Source: Paulinella micropora
Taxonomy: Eukaryota; Cercozoa; Imbricatea; Euglyphida; Paulinellidae
Length of the DNA stretch: 64,000 nucleotides
Reading direction: 5' to 3'
NCBI GenBank assembly: GCA_019918135.1
Contig: WBZZ01001363.1
Coordinates: 27,501-91,500 of the forward strand
Below, piece after piece: positions 1 through 9,277 of this stretch; position 1 is the first letter of the stretch, and the number at the start of each line of letters is the position of its first letter. Position numbers and translations under genes: made by a program. A model generated the notes under the pieces. That model was given only the letters and a program-made list of their open reading frames with translations, was not told where the DNA came from and made no database searches.

Positions 1-869
1 GATGACGGCAAGCTGCGGGAGACCGCGGCGGTGATCGGGGTGTATCTCACCCGCTACAACAATTTCAAGTTGGACGAGGTCACGCAAGTGGAGACTTCGG
101 AGGGGGAAGTTTCCCAAAACGCTCCTGGGTAAATTCATGATTGCTTCTGCCTGCATTTTCTTTCTTTTGCTAATAGGCTGGCAATCACTTTTCCTGATGA
201 TTGGCGCAGCAAGAACAAGTATGAGATAAACCGAGGTATATTTTTCTCACATGCACTAGGTTCCGAAGACGGATTCCGGGACGGGTTCCGGAGACGGGTT
301 CCGGGGGGGGGGGGGGGGTTGAAATGCCCTCATAATATTATTAATATTTGAAATAATATATATATTCTGATTATAGTACACTCAGATTCGTGTACTTTGT
401 TTGAGGTTCTCATCGCTCCATCCTGGCGCTTCGCGACTTGGATCCGGATAGCACGGGTGATAAGAAGCAGGAGTTTCGGTTGTTGAATTTTTATTGGTTC
501 AACCTGAAGCATTCCTGTCTTTTGCCTCCGTCTCCATTGAACTTTAAAAACCAAGTCAAACCCATGCTCTTGCCCCTTGTCGGGAACCCGACCAATCCCG
601 AGATTTTGCGCAAGTGGAGAAAGAAGGAGATTTTGCTGATCCAGGAAGCGAACCGGGTAAAATTATGTTGCCTTTGCTTTGCACGTTGCTTTATTTTTTG
701 CATTCTTAATTATGTTGCCTTTGCTCTGCAGCGCAAGAGGGAGCTCACTCACCTGGGGGAACCTCGGTCTTCGTCACGAGTAAAGAAATTGAAGCATGGT
801 ATGTTTGCTTTACATTTAAGCGTTATGTCATGACAGCATTGTAGACATACATATATATCACAACTTTGC

Positions 870-912
<43 letters not shown>

Positions 913-1788
913 GTGAACAGGAAGTTTGGCAGAGAATGAGATCGTCGGAGAACTTCAGGAGGAAGAGATTCAGCCGGAGCCTAAATCAAGCAAGAAGTCT
1001 CCAAAAGGTATTTCTTTTTCTTTCTTTGTCTTCTTTTCATCTTCTTCCTCATTCTCGTCTTCCTTGTCATCAAGCAAACGTCAGATTTCTCTGTAGGGGG
1101 AAAGGTCACGAAGACTGGCGGAAACAAAAAGGTATCAAAATCGTTTGTTTGTGTGTGTGTGTGCAAAAATCAACACATATACAATGATGCTTAGGAGACT
1201 GCAGCTGGTGGCGTGTCAGAGGAAGGAGTCAGATCAATCCTTAACACCATGCTGGAGGCTCACAGCAAGAAGCTGTTGGCAGACATGGCCAAGGCTAAGG
1301 AAGAGGAAAGGAAGGAAAGAGAGAAGGAAAGGGAGAAGGAGAGGAAGGAAAGGGAGAAGGAGAGGAATGAAAGGGAGAAGGAGAAGAAGGAAAGAGAGAA
1401 GGAGAAGGAGAAGGAGGAAAGAGAGAAGGAGAAGGAGAAGGAGAAGGAGAGGCTTGCCAAAGAAAAAGAGGAGAAGGAGAGGCTTGCCAAGGAAAAAGAG
1501 AAGAATAAACAGAACAGGAAGAAAAGAGGTAAGACTGAAGTAAACGATGAGGCAGACGAAGAAGATACTGAAGAAGAGCAAGAGCAGCCAAGGAGCAGAA
1601 AAACTAACAAAAACAAACAGAATAACGAGACTAGCGATATTGCAAAACTTCTTGCTATATTGCAAGCTCGTGATTCTTGTGTAAACGCCACACCTCCCCG
1701 GAACGTTAACGTCACGCCCAGCACCCACACTAACTCATCACCTTGGTTTGAGTTTGCTCTAGCATCAATGGCATTGAATCACAAATAA
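1..1788 (+). CDS. Spliced Lys/Glu-rich coiled-coil gene, 5' end cut off
   Basis: Seven exons fit one frame: <1-128, 177-235, 406-656, 732-798, 921-1007, 1097-1131 and 1195-1788. All introns are GT-AG and the phases agree at every junction, giving about 406 residues to a stop at 1786-1788. The first exons encode an ordinary globular-looking stretch (aromatic and Pro residues, an FPDDW patch). The last exon is a long charged helix built of E/K/R repeats (about 1,290-1,520), then an acidic patch and a Ser/Thr/Asn-rich tail. Intron 2 holds a GTTCCG-rich repeat and a run of G; intron 4 holds a T-run of about 37. I do not recognise the family. The long charged helix suggests a scaffold or nuclear protein, but that is inference. 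The splicing marks this as host DNA, not part of the compact blocks further right. Confidence 0.7.
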
Positions 1789-2486
1789 TACATGTGTATG
1801 CATGCAAAGGTAGGCTATCCTCGCTCGTACATGCAATCAGCTTGTTTTTTTTTTGTAGGCACTTGGAGATACACTTTGATCTTTTTGATGCCTGCGTGTG
1901 CACGTGAGCACCTATCATTCAGATCAATTTCAAATCCAACTAAGCTTCTGTAATATTATAATAATTAGTTAATATTTGCTTAAAACGATATGTGTGCAAA
2001 TCAATTGCATTTTCGTTGCATGCTTCTCTCCGTTCCACTCCTCCTCTATCCTTCCCCTCCCGACACGTCCCCCTACCTAAAAAAAACTAAGTCCGCAAGC
2101 TAATTTGTGAGTAGAAGTGAGGAAAATAAAGTAAAATAATGCTATAATGATAAATAAAGCTGGTTTCCTTTGTTATCGCAACGGCACGCTGTTATATTCT
2201 GATTGCCGACACCAAATAAACATAGAAAAATCGTCGTAAAACGTGGTTTCGGACCGGTTAAAAATCAGTCTTTTTTTTGAAGTTAAAGTGATTTAACATT
2301 AATAAAAACACTTTTTGTTATCATTCCTATGCTTTCTACAAACAGTGGAAGCAATATAAATAAGCTCCTGTTAGTTTGGGAGAAATTGACATAATGTCTT
2401 GAAAAAATTCGGAAAAAGTGACCCCCCCTAGTTAGCCGTTTTCTTTGTTTTATCAGGCCTATCGACAATTGATTTAAACTTATTTA
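1789..2486. other. AT-rich spacer without a gene
   Basis: About 700 bases of AT-rich DNA downstream of the spliced gene. I see no coding signal, RNA gene or repeat unit; several AATAAA-like and T-rich stretches are compatible with a 3' untranslated end. Confidence 0.5.
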
Positions 2487-2885
2487 CATATGTATGTATG
2501 TATGTATGTATGTGTGTGTATGTATGTATGTACGTTATGTATGTTATGTATGTTATGTATGTTATGTATTATGTTATGTATGTTGTGTATGTATGTATGT
2601 ATGTATGTATGTATGTACATATGTATGTATGTATGTATGTATGTACGGTAGAATCTACTGTATGTATGTATGTATGTATGTATGTATGTATGTATGCATG
2701 TATGTAGTATGCATGTATGTAGTATGCATGTATGTATGCATGTATGTATGCATGAATGCATGAATGCATGCATGCATGCATGTATGCATGTATGTAAGTA
2801 TGCATGTATGTATGTATGTACAATTGTATGTATGTATGTATGTCTCTCTGTCTGTATGTATGTATGTATGTATGTATGTGTATGT
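2487..2885. repeat. (TATG)n microsatellite
   Basis: About 400 bases dominated by TATG/CATG tetranucleotides with small interruptions (TTATG, TAGTATGCA). Open frames run through it on both strands, but they only encode Tyr/Met/Val/Cys or Thr/Tyr/Ile/His periodicities and are not genes. Confidence 0.95.
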
Positions 2886-2993
2886 ACGTACAAACCTTAC
2901 AGCGTTGGTTCCATTTACATTCATCGTCTGCCACGCATCCTGCAGTCAACAAATGAAGATAAGTATATGCTTTCTTTCCAATTATTTTTAAGG

Positions 2994-3027
<34 letters not shown>

Positions 3028-3028
3028 C
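2994..3028. repeat. (GACA)n microsatellite
   Basis: A short run of about seven GACA units directly before the fold-back element. Confidence 0.9.
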
Positions 3029-3035
3029 ACATTGT

Positions 3036-4066
3036 AACAGGCAGTACCGTTCAAGGGTTTACACACACTCAACTTGTAACAGGCAGTGTACAGTCCAAGG
3101 GCAGAATTGCAGTTGAAGCTACCACCATGAGCGAAACGATTATCAACTTTGGAAGCATATTGTCTTTCTTTTAACTCTTGCGATGAAGTTGTAAACTAGA
3201 CTTTTGAGCATGCTCTGTGAGTTGTAGGTCATGGAGTTTAAAAGCACCTGCTTTGCCCCAGCCTGGCCTGGGTGGAGTTTCGTTTTTAATTTTCTTTACC
3301 TCCCTCTGCATGAAGAAAGTAGAATTCTTGGAAGGGCCAAATGTCCGCTTTATACGGATATTTATTAAGGAATTTCAGTGAAAAGTGGAAAAAGTTCACA
3401 CCAGTCCTTTGCCCCAGCCTGACCTGGGTGGAGTTTCGTTTTTACTGTTCTTTACCACGACGGAGAGATGGATGGCGCACAACTTGGCATTTGGGAGTGT
3501 GATGTAGTCTGGTCGGCATAAGATCTGGCATGTCGGGCTTTCTCGTGGTATCTCTGCATGGAGAAAGTAGAATTCTTGGAAGGGCCAAATGTCCGCTTTA
3601 TACGGATATGTATTAATTTCAGTGAAAAGTGGAAAAAGTTCACACCAGTCCAAACACGATTTTCAGAAAAAGGTTGTGGAGACACATGACCCTTGTGAGA
3701 TCCGGTGAGACCACATGCTCAGGAAAAGCGCGACATATGCCCGACTCCATGACACACTCCAAAATGCCAAGTTGTGCGCCATCCATCCCTCCGTCGCGGT
3801 AAAGAACAGTAAAAACGAAACTCCACCCAGGCCAGGCTGGAAAGAGGTGCCTTTGAACACCATGACCTACAACTCACAGAGCAAAGGTATCAAAAGTCGA
3901 GTTTACACCTTCATCGCAAGAGTTAAAAGAAAGACAATATGCTTCTAAAGTTGACCATAGGTTCGCTCATGGTGGTAGCTTCAAGTGCAATTCGGCCCTT
4001 GGACGGTATACTGCCTGTAACAATGGAAGTGAGTGTGTGTTTGCCCTTGGACTGTACTAGTACTAG
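3036..4066. mobile_element. Fold-back (long inverted repeat) element
   Basis: The left arm (about 3,036-3,290, resumed at 3,420-3,550) is matched in reverse complement by the right arm (about 3,700-4,066). Shared landmarks are the GTCCAAGGGC end motif, the GAAGCTACCACCATGAGCGA block, the CATATTGTCTTTC block, and the GGGTGGAGTTTCG block. Inside lies a direct repeat of about 85 bases (about 3,320-3,404 and 3,556-3,650), beginning GTAGAATTCTTGGAAGGGCC. No transposase frame is visible. This looks like a non-autonomous fold-back or MITE-like DNA element, or two copies inserted head to head. The end motif occurs twice within each arm. Confidence 0.75.
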
Positions 4067-4257
4067 TAGATGATAACCCAGAACTCGGCAAGAATTTAAT
4101 CAATTCTTGACCTCGTCTGGGTTGTTTGAGCCTTCCTGTTGATAGTAAATACTAAGCCTTAAAACGGCAAAATAAAAAAGCGAAATTTTTTGATAAATAC
4201 AAGAAAGCAAAATAAATAAATTCGTTTTCCTGTATTTCAAAAAACAAGACGAAAAAA

Positions 4258-4352
4258 TGATAGCCACAAAAAAGCAGTAAAAAAAATGAGAACCATAAAA
4301 AAGCAGTAAAAAAAAAATAAGAACCATAAAAAAGCAGTAAAAAAATCCAACA
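4258..4352. repeat. Short tandem repeat, about 30-base unit
   Basis: Three to four imperfect copies of a unit reading GAACCATAAAAAAGCAGTAA with A-rich joins. The minus-strand frame across it is a Phe/Leu-rich by-product. Confidence 0.8.
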
Positions 4353-4464
4353 AGTAGATACAAAGAAACAAAAACAACCAAATAGCATTCTACAGCACAC
4401 TACAAGAAAACATATGACATATTTTTATTTATCATTTAAAGAATTACAAGTGTCATAATATAGA

Positions 4465-4653
4465 ATGAGTGAGAGAACAATCAGAAAAGTTTCAAAAGGC
4501 GGAATATGTATTCAAAAAAATGAAATCGTTATAAGGTGGAGAGAAAATGGCGAACAAAAAAGAAAAATAATTTACATTGGAAAAAAGAGGACAAAGGAAG
4601 AAGCAGAAAAGCAAGCAAGGGAGTTTTACGAAAAGGAAATATTATCAAAATAG
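4465..4653 (+). CDS. Small basic protein, AT-rich viral-like cluster
   Basis: A 62-residue, Lys/Arg/Glu-rich protein. Its first half reads like a small beta sheet (RKVSKGGICIQKNE, then alternating IVIRW and KIIYIG strands) and it ends in a charged helix (KEEAEKQAREFYEKE). This sheet-then-helix layout resembles small AP2/integrase-type DNA-binding domains, but I cannot assign it. The ATG follows an AT-rich leader. It heads a row of small plus-strand genes with similar composition. Confidence 0.45.
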   Translation: MSERTIRKVSKGGICIQKNEIVIRWRENGEQKRKIIYIGKKRTKEEAEKQAREFYEKEILSK

Positions 4654-4851
4654 TATTACGAAGAAGATAATAAAAATACGGATTACAAACAATTAACGAA
4701 GCAAAAGAAGTCAGAATGGAGAAAAGAAAAAATTAAAGAAAAATATACATGTGTTTGTGGAAAAACGATAGGAATATACGGTAAATACACACACAGGAAA
4801 AAACACAGTTTCATAGAGACTTTTTTGCGGAGAAAGAAGAGATTATGTTAG
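4654..4851 (+). pseudogene. Zinc-knuckle protein fragment
   Basis: The frame encodes a charged stretch followed by YTCVCGKTIGIYGKYTHRKKH, a CxC...HxxxH arrangement typical of tiny zinc-binding proteins in Polinton-like viruses and virophages. It directly follows the preceding stop, and I see no convincing start. Part of the AT-rich fossil cluster. Confidence 0.35.
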
Positions 4852-5030
4852 GCGGTCGTAAAGTAATTCGTATAGCATATAGAAACGATGACATAGAAAG
4901 ATATTACGAAAATAAAAAACAAATAATTAATTTTATTTTAAACAAATATTATTTATATGTATATAACAAAGATTTTCAAAATCTTTGAGCAAACAGATTT
5001 TGCGAAACTTTTTCTAAAAGTTTCTATAAA

Positions 5031-5309
5031 ATGACAACGACGAGAGTTGTTGGTGTTTCATTTGATGGGAGACAAGATAATATTTCTTATCTCCGAAAAA
5101 GTAGTGAAAAAGGTTTTATTAAACACGAACCCGAAAATAAATTTGATAAAAATGCGATAAAGGTTGAAACAGAAAGCGGAAAGCAACTCGGATATATCAG
5201 CAAGCACTTAGCAGAAACTCTAAAGATTAAAGGAAGGAAACAAGTATATTATTCAATCTATGGAGGAGGGGCAGGAAAACATTATGGAATTGAAATTACT
5301 ATCCCTTGA
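5031..5309 (+). CDS. HIRAN-domain protein
   Basis: A 92-residue protein that is essentially one HIRAN domain. Visible hallmarks are the opening strand TRVVGVSFDGRQ, the EPENKFDKNAIKV motif and the GYISKHLAE turn and helix. HIRAN domains occur in HLTF/Rad5 helicases, where they bind single-stranded 3' DNA ends, and as stand-alone proteins in bacteria, phages and large eukaryotic DNA viruses. Here it is stand-alone, which favours a viral or mobile origin. The ATG follows a stem-like AT tract (AACTTTTTCTAAAAGTTTC). The next small gene lies 60 bases downstream on the same strand. Confidence 0.75.
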   Translation: MTTTRVVGVSFDGRQDNISYLRKSSEKGFIKHEPENKFDKNAIKVETESGKQLGYISKHLAETLKIKGRKQVYYSIYGGGAGKHYGIEITIP

Positions 5310-5369
5310 TGCAAAAAAACAATATTTAATATATATTAAAGATTATTTTTTTATTATATATACACAAAG

Positions 5370-5591
5370 ATGGGTAGAAAACCGATATACAAAACACCAG
5401 AAGAGAAGAAGGAAGCCTTACGGAGAAAGGCGAGGGAATTTATACAAAAAGATCCAGAAAGACATAGACAGAAGTCAATGGAGTATTACAACCAAAATAA
5501 AGCAATAATAGCGGAAAGGAGAAAGAAAAAAAGAGATGAAGTAAAGCAAGCATTACTTAAGTTGAAAAGAATGGAGGAGGCAATGAAATGA
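5370..5591 (+). CDS. Small Lys/Glu-rich helical protein
   Basis: A 73-residue basic protein beginning MGRKPIYKTPEEKKEALRRK and almost wholly helical (E/K/R/A/Q), with an aromatic patch EYYNQNKA in the middle. Proteins of this make are frequent ORFans in Polinton-like viruses and algal giant viruses, perhaps DNA-binding. It is preceded by a TATATATA tract. Confidence 0.45.
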   Translation: MGRKPIYKTPEEKKEALRRKAREFIQKDPERHRQKSMEYYNQNKAIIAERRKKKRDEVKQALLKLKRMEEAMK

Positions 5592-5696
5592 ATTTCTATT
5601 TAAACTTTTAATTTCTATTAATTATTATATATAAATATAACAGATAATTTATTATTATTTTTTATTATTTTTATATCCGCTTTGATATAAAAAAGT

Positions 5697-5876
5697 ATGC
5701 CACCACCTTTACCACCCAGACCAACGAAGGAAAATGTTGAACTAGCGAAGGTAAGGGTGAACTTAAGGGAAACTAAGACACAGGAAGCGAAGAAGCGTGA
5801 GGTAAAACTTGTAGAACTAAGACCAATAAAAACCAATCATCCAAAGAACCGTTGGCATCGGGTTGTGTGCAGCTAA
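5697..5876 (+). pseudogene. Pro/Lys-rich small protein truncated at the AT/GC junction
   Basis: The ATG follows a TATAAAAAAG tract. The first 45 codons are AT-rich-cluster style (Pro-rich start, then K/E/R helix). From about 5,831 the frame runs into sequence that is identical to 33,077 onwards in the GC block, so the last 15 or so codons are foreign. This ORF therefore spans the break between the two kinds of DNA. Confidence 0.4.
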
Positions 5877-6386
5877 AAGGACTCACTGCTTTTTCTCTCT
5901 AATCATTGATTGTACGTTTTTCAGAATACTTTCAAACTTTGACAAGGCCGTGTTTTTCCTGTTGTAATTAAGTGTTTGTGATTGGGTTAGAAGTTCGTTG
6001 ACGTCAGCTATCTCTACTGCTGTGTAGACAGCGTTATCGCAGGCTCCTATCTCCATTTTGTAAAGCTGAGCGACTGGACTGGCAATAGGGCTTCGCACTT
6101 TTGTGGTAGTGTCAATGAAGAGGAAAGCAAACAGCGACAGATCGGTATAAGGGTTACAACTGTTGCTCTTATCGTACCGAGAAAAAAACAGGCCTTCTTG
6201 GATATCGCACGTGACTTTGTACCCTGAATCAGCGCTCGTGCAATACTCTACAAGTTTGCTCTGTATTACGTTCGCCATGTTGTTTATCCACTGGTGATGG
6301 GTTTCCACGAGCAATTTGTCAGTGCCGTTTTCTGTTTCGTAGTAATACTTGGTAAGCAAGAGCAGCCATCTGTAAGGATCTGGACC
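5831..6386. repeat. Segmental duplication of 33,077-33,629
   Basis: About 555 bases almost identical, in the same orientation, to 33,077-33,629. It begins with ACCAATCATCCAAAGAACC at the left and ends with CATCTGTAAGGATCTGG at the right. Left of it is AT-rich DNA; right of it is the 170-base tandem repeat. It marks the left edge of the GC block. Confidence 0.9.
5883..6386 (-). pseudogene. Partial copy of the kinase-like gene at 32.5-34.7 kb
   Basis: The minus-strand frame encodes the same protein segment as the middle of the 32,477-34,729 gene (landmarks KYYYETENGTDKLL, HHQWINNM, NSCNPYTDLSLFAFLF), within the duplicated 555 bases. Both ends of the gene are missing, so it is a fossil fragment. 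Confidence 0.8.
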
Positions 6387-7010
6387 CCCCCTTTTTCACT
6401 CCCGCGAAAATTTGCCTGGTTTCCCGGTCGGTACGCGGGGGGCAGCTCCACCCACCCTCCCCCTGCCGAGAAATGGAAATTCTGGATTCTGTCTCAGCAC
6501 CAGCTGCGTGAGCACCCCCCACCCTCGCTGGAGCGGGCTCTCGGGACAGACCCCCCCCTTTTTCGCTCCCGCGAAAATTTGCCTGGTTTCTCGGTCGGTA
6601 CGAGGGGGGCAGCTCCGCCCACCCCTCCCCCTGCCGAGAAATGGAAATTCTGGATTCTGTCTCAGCACCAGCTGCGTGAGCGCCCCCCACCCCCGCTGGA
6701 GCGGGGTCTCGGGGCAGATCCCCCCTTTTTCGCTCCCGCGAAAATTTGCCTGGTTTCCCGGTCGGTACGGGGGGGGGCAGCTCCACCCACCCTCCCCCTG
6801 CCGAGAAATGGAAATTCTGGATTCTGTCTCAGCACCAGCTGCGTGAGCAAACCCCACCCTCGCTGGAGCGGGCTCTCGGGACAGACCCCCCCTTTTTCTC
6901 TCCCGCAAAATTTGCCTGGTTTCTCGGTCGGTACGAGGGGGGGCATCTCCGCCCTCCCCTGCCCCTGCCGAGAAATAGAAATTCTGGATTCTGTCTCAGC
7001 ACCAGGTGTT
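6387..7010. repeat. Tandem repeat, about 170-base unit, 3.6 copies
   Basis: Copies start near 6,387, 6,553, 6,720 and 6,892. Each has a C-run plus TTTTTC, the GCGAAAATTTGCCTGGTTTC block, the CTGCCGAGAAATGGAAATTC block and the CTCAGCACCAGCTGCGTGAG block. Copies differ by a few bases. Frames are open on both strands because the unit length allows it; I do not treat them as proteins. Confidence 0.95.
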
Positions 7011-7419
7011 AATGCAGAATGGGGGTAACCTTTTCTTTGGACGCCCGGGCGCCTCCCGGGGCCCTTCCCAATGGAGCGCTTCCTTTTTTTGCTTGCAGTG
7101 CCAAGCATCGGCCAGTCTACGCAGTGTTTACTCCTACAGATATGATCGGTCAGGGCCACCGGCCAAAAAAGTGTTTACAAAGAAACTTGCTTTAATGAAG
7201 CCAAACAACTGCAAAGATTGCTACTCTTTGTCATGCGCACTTTTTCCCGCTTTCTTTGGGTACAAACAAGCACGAACACTCCAGACTTACCTCTGTGCAA
7301 GGCCTGGTTACTCTGATTCTTACTCGTGTGTATCTAAATTGTACGTTTCCGCCGACCCGACGGGAGTCGGTTTCGGGTCGAGACAGAGTCTAGCTTTTTT
7401 ATTGCAAACGGAATGAAGC
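7011..7419. other. Spacer with a 3' hairpin
   Basis: About 400 bases between the tandem repeat and the next gene. A plus-strand frame is open, but its composition is unconvincing. It holds a CGCCCGGGCGCC palindrome near 7,042 and the hairpin listed next. Confidence 0.4.
7352..7380 (-). terminator. Hairpin beyond a minus-strand gene
   Basis: CGACCCGA and TTTCGGGTCG form a stem of eight or more pairs just downstream of the minus-strand gene ending at 7,420, as expected for a hairpin-marked transcript end. Confidence 0.4.
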
Positions 7420-7881
7420 TTAGTCCTTCTTTAAAAATACTTGTTGCTTTTTAAGCAGAAATTTTTTCAGGAAAGAAGTCCAATCCAATTTCGTCTTTAG
7501 GGGCCAATCACCCCTTTCTTTCTTGAGATCGTCAAAAGTCAAGCTTTCCATCTCTTGCATATCTACCTCGTCGATTTTCTTCTTGTAAGCCGTAAACACA
7601 ATGCCCTGCTTGCTGTCCCGTATCAACTCTCGTATGAATACTTCAGGCTCGGGATCTACATGATAAGTATAATCTTTATAAACTTTCGCCTCCCGGGTGC
7701 ACCACGCGTTTATTTCCCTGCGCAGATCGTCCAAGTTCATCACGGGTTCGAACAACTTTTGTTTTCTTTTGCCGCAATATTTGCAAACTATTTGCTTCAA
7801 TTGCTGCAGCGGCGATGACGACAGAGAAGGGATCCGCTGCAGAAATTGCGGCTGCAGTGCGCCAGAAGAAGGCGAGGCCAT
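7420..7881 (-). CDS. Hypothetical protein with one CxxC pair
   Basis: A 153-residue protein with an apparently whole frame. It has a Ser/Pro/Gln-rich start, a KQIVCKYCGKRKQK element (one CxxC pair), a charged alpha/beta-like middle, and a Lys-rich tail (KKFLLKKQQVFLKKD). One CxxC pair is not enough for a classical zinc finger unless another protein supplies ligands. It is divergently paired with the C2H2 gene at 8,107, with which it shares a G/C-run spacer. I do not recognise the family. Confidence 0.6.
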   Translation of the reverse strand: MASPSSGALQPQFLQRIPSLSSSPLQQLKQIVCKYCGKRKQKLFEPVMNLDDLRREINAWCTREAKVYKDYTYHVDPEPEVFIRELIRDSKQGIVFTAYKKKIDEVDMQEMESLTFDDLKKERGDWPLKTKLDWTSFLKKFLLKKQQVFLKKD

Positions 7882-8106
7882 GGTGTACAGTCCACGCTCC
7901 TCTTTGCAGGGTAAGAGATAGGGGATGGGCTAGCTTGGCTCCAAAGCCCTGTCCGAGAGCGAGAGAGAGGGGGGGGGGGGGGCGCCTCCCTGCACTCCCC
8001 TCCCTCTCTTCCCTTTTCACTCTGTTGAAACCTCCCCCCCCCCCCCCTGCTCCTCCGACTGTCCTCTTGCAACTCACACACAAAAGAAAAGGAGGAAGAG
8101 ACAAGG
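7882..8106. promoter_or_regulatory. Divergent promoter spacer with G- and C-runs
   Basis: 225 bases between two divergent gene starts. They contain a GAGAGAGAGG(G)n run near 7,960-7,982, a CTCCCTCCC tract, a C-run at about 8,034-8,048, and CACACACAAAAGAAAAGG just before the plus-strand ATG. The same design recurs at five other divergent spacers in the block. Confidence 0.5.
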
Positions 8107-8970
8107 ATGCGGTCAAGAAGGCAGGCCGCATCCACGACCCCTGGTGCCCTGCGCCCCCGTAAGAGGAGATGCCTAGGCGAAGCGGAGAGCTACGTCGGGA
8201 AGTCCTACGCCTGCGACTGGTGCGCCAGAAATTTTGCGAATTCTGGCAATCTCGCAGAACACGAGCGCCGCGCGCACACGGGCGAGAAGCCCTATGCCTG
8301 CGACGAGTGCAGCAGCAGGTTTGTAGGGTCTGGCAAGCTCACGGATCACAAGCGCCGTGCGCACACGGGCGAGAAGCCTTACGCATGTGACGAGTGCGAC
8401 AGCAGGTTTGCGGGATCTGGCGAGCTCACCAATCACAAGCGCGTGCACACGGGCGAGAAGCCTTACGCCTGCAATCAGTGCGATAGCAAGTTTGCGCAAT
8501 CTAGCAATCTCACTGTGCACAAGCGCGTGCATACGGGCTAGAGGCCTTACGGCTGCGATGAGTGTGACAGCAAGTTCACGACATCTAGCAATCTGTCACA
8601 GCACAAGCGCCGTGCGCACACGGGCAAGAAGCCTTACGCCTGCGACCAGTGCAATAGAAGGTTCGCAGAACTTGGCGAGCTCACAAGGCACAAGCGCCGT
8701 GCGCACAGGCCTTACGGCTGCGACATGTGCGACAGCAAGTTCACGACGGCCAGCTTGCTGGCACAGCACAAGCGCCATGCGCACGAGAAGCCTTACGCTT
8801 GCGATGAATGCCGCAGAAGGTTCGTGACAGCTAGCGGACTCACCATACACAAGCGCCGTGAGCACACGAGCGACAGGCCCCCCCGGAGCTTGTACGACAG
8901 CCCGAACGTCGACGACGGGGACTCGACAGCTGCATCTTTGGCGCGCGAATGTGTAGTGCGGGTAGAATAG
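8107..8970 (+). pseudogene. Multi-finger C2H2 zinc-finger protein, interrupted once
   Basis: The region encodes about eight C2H2 fingers in one frame. Each has the CxxC...HxxxH or HxxxxH pattern (YACDWCARNF, YACDECSSRF, YACDECDSRF and so on) joined by classical HTGEKPY linkers in the first half and degenerate linkers later. C2H2 arrays bind DNA in the nucleus. The finger copies are very alike, suggesting recent expansion. The frame is interrupted once, so it is a fossil or a read-through gene. The start is the ATG after a CACACACAAAAG leader. It pairs divergently with 7,420-7,881. Its 3' side has a CTTTTGC...GCAAAG hairpin and AT-rich DNA. Confidence 0.85.
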
Positions 8971-9046
8971 TATTCCTTTTGCAATCTTTTTTCGCAAAGA
9001 AAGTATTTAAAAAAGTTTTTATTAAAAGCTCGCAGCCTTTTAGATT

Positions 9047-9277
9047 ATGACGTCCTTACTTTACACGAAAATGAGCCGGTCGAATAGCACCAAAGCCCCA
9101 CCACAGGTAATGATGGTCCTGAGCGGAATATTAATACTATTAGCCAATACCTGCGGGCTTCAAGTTTCTAACATCATCCGAAGCGTGGCGGGCTTGGAGG
9201 ACGAAATGCGCAGCCAAGGTCGGCTGTTTAAGGGCCTTAAAAAACGCTCCCTTATCCCGCCATTTACCCGCTGGTAA
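9047..9277 (+). CDS. Possible small one-pass membrane protein
   Basis: A 76-residue frame with a Ser/Lys-rich start, a hydrophobic segment (MMVLSGILILLANTCGL) and a basic tail. It overlaps the 3' end of the minus-strand gene 9,160-10,028, so only one may be real here; the overlap lowers confidence. Confidence 0.3.
   Translation: MTSLLYTKMSRSNSTKAPPQVMMVLSGILILLANTCGLQVSNIIRSVAGLEDEMRSQGRLFKGLKKRSLIPPFTRW

Larger units (their letters stand above)
4380..5830. mobile_element. AT-rich DNA-virus-like fragment (Polinton-like or similar), fossil
   Basis: A compact run of very small plus-strand genes separated by short AT-rich spacers with TATAAATA-like tracts. It contrasts sharply with the GC-rich block that begins at about 5,831. 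The gene types (a HIRAN protein, a small CxC...H...H zinc protein, short Lys/Glu-rich helical proteins) are common in Polinton-like viruses, virophages and AT-rich giant viruses. No capsid, packaging ATPase or polymerase is present. The right end is cut by the junction with the GC block; the left end is not defined. Family placement is inference. Confidence 0.45.

Noticed and set aside
1234-1730. Leu/Phe/Ser-rich minus-strand frames
   Set aside because: Shadows of the Lys/Glu-rich last exon of the spliced gene.
2494-3116. Long open frames on both strands across the TATG repeat
   Set aside because: A four-base repeat without stops gives open frames in all phases; the residue pattern simply mirrors the repeat.
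4100-4400. Phe/Leu-rich minus-strand membrane protein
   Set aside because: It is the complement of A-rich tandem repeats.
6294-7159. Several overlapping frames in the 170-base tandem repeat
   Set aside because: The proteins are the repeat unit read in different phases on both strands, with no independent coding signal.
8107-8970. Stop-codon reassignment to explain the interrupted C2H2 gene
   Set aside because: Intact genes nearby use ordinary stops, including TAG, so a changed code is not supported; simple decay or read-through is enough.
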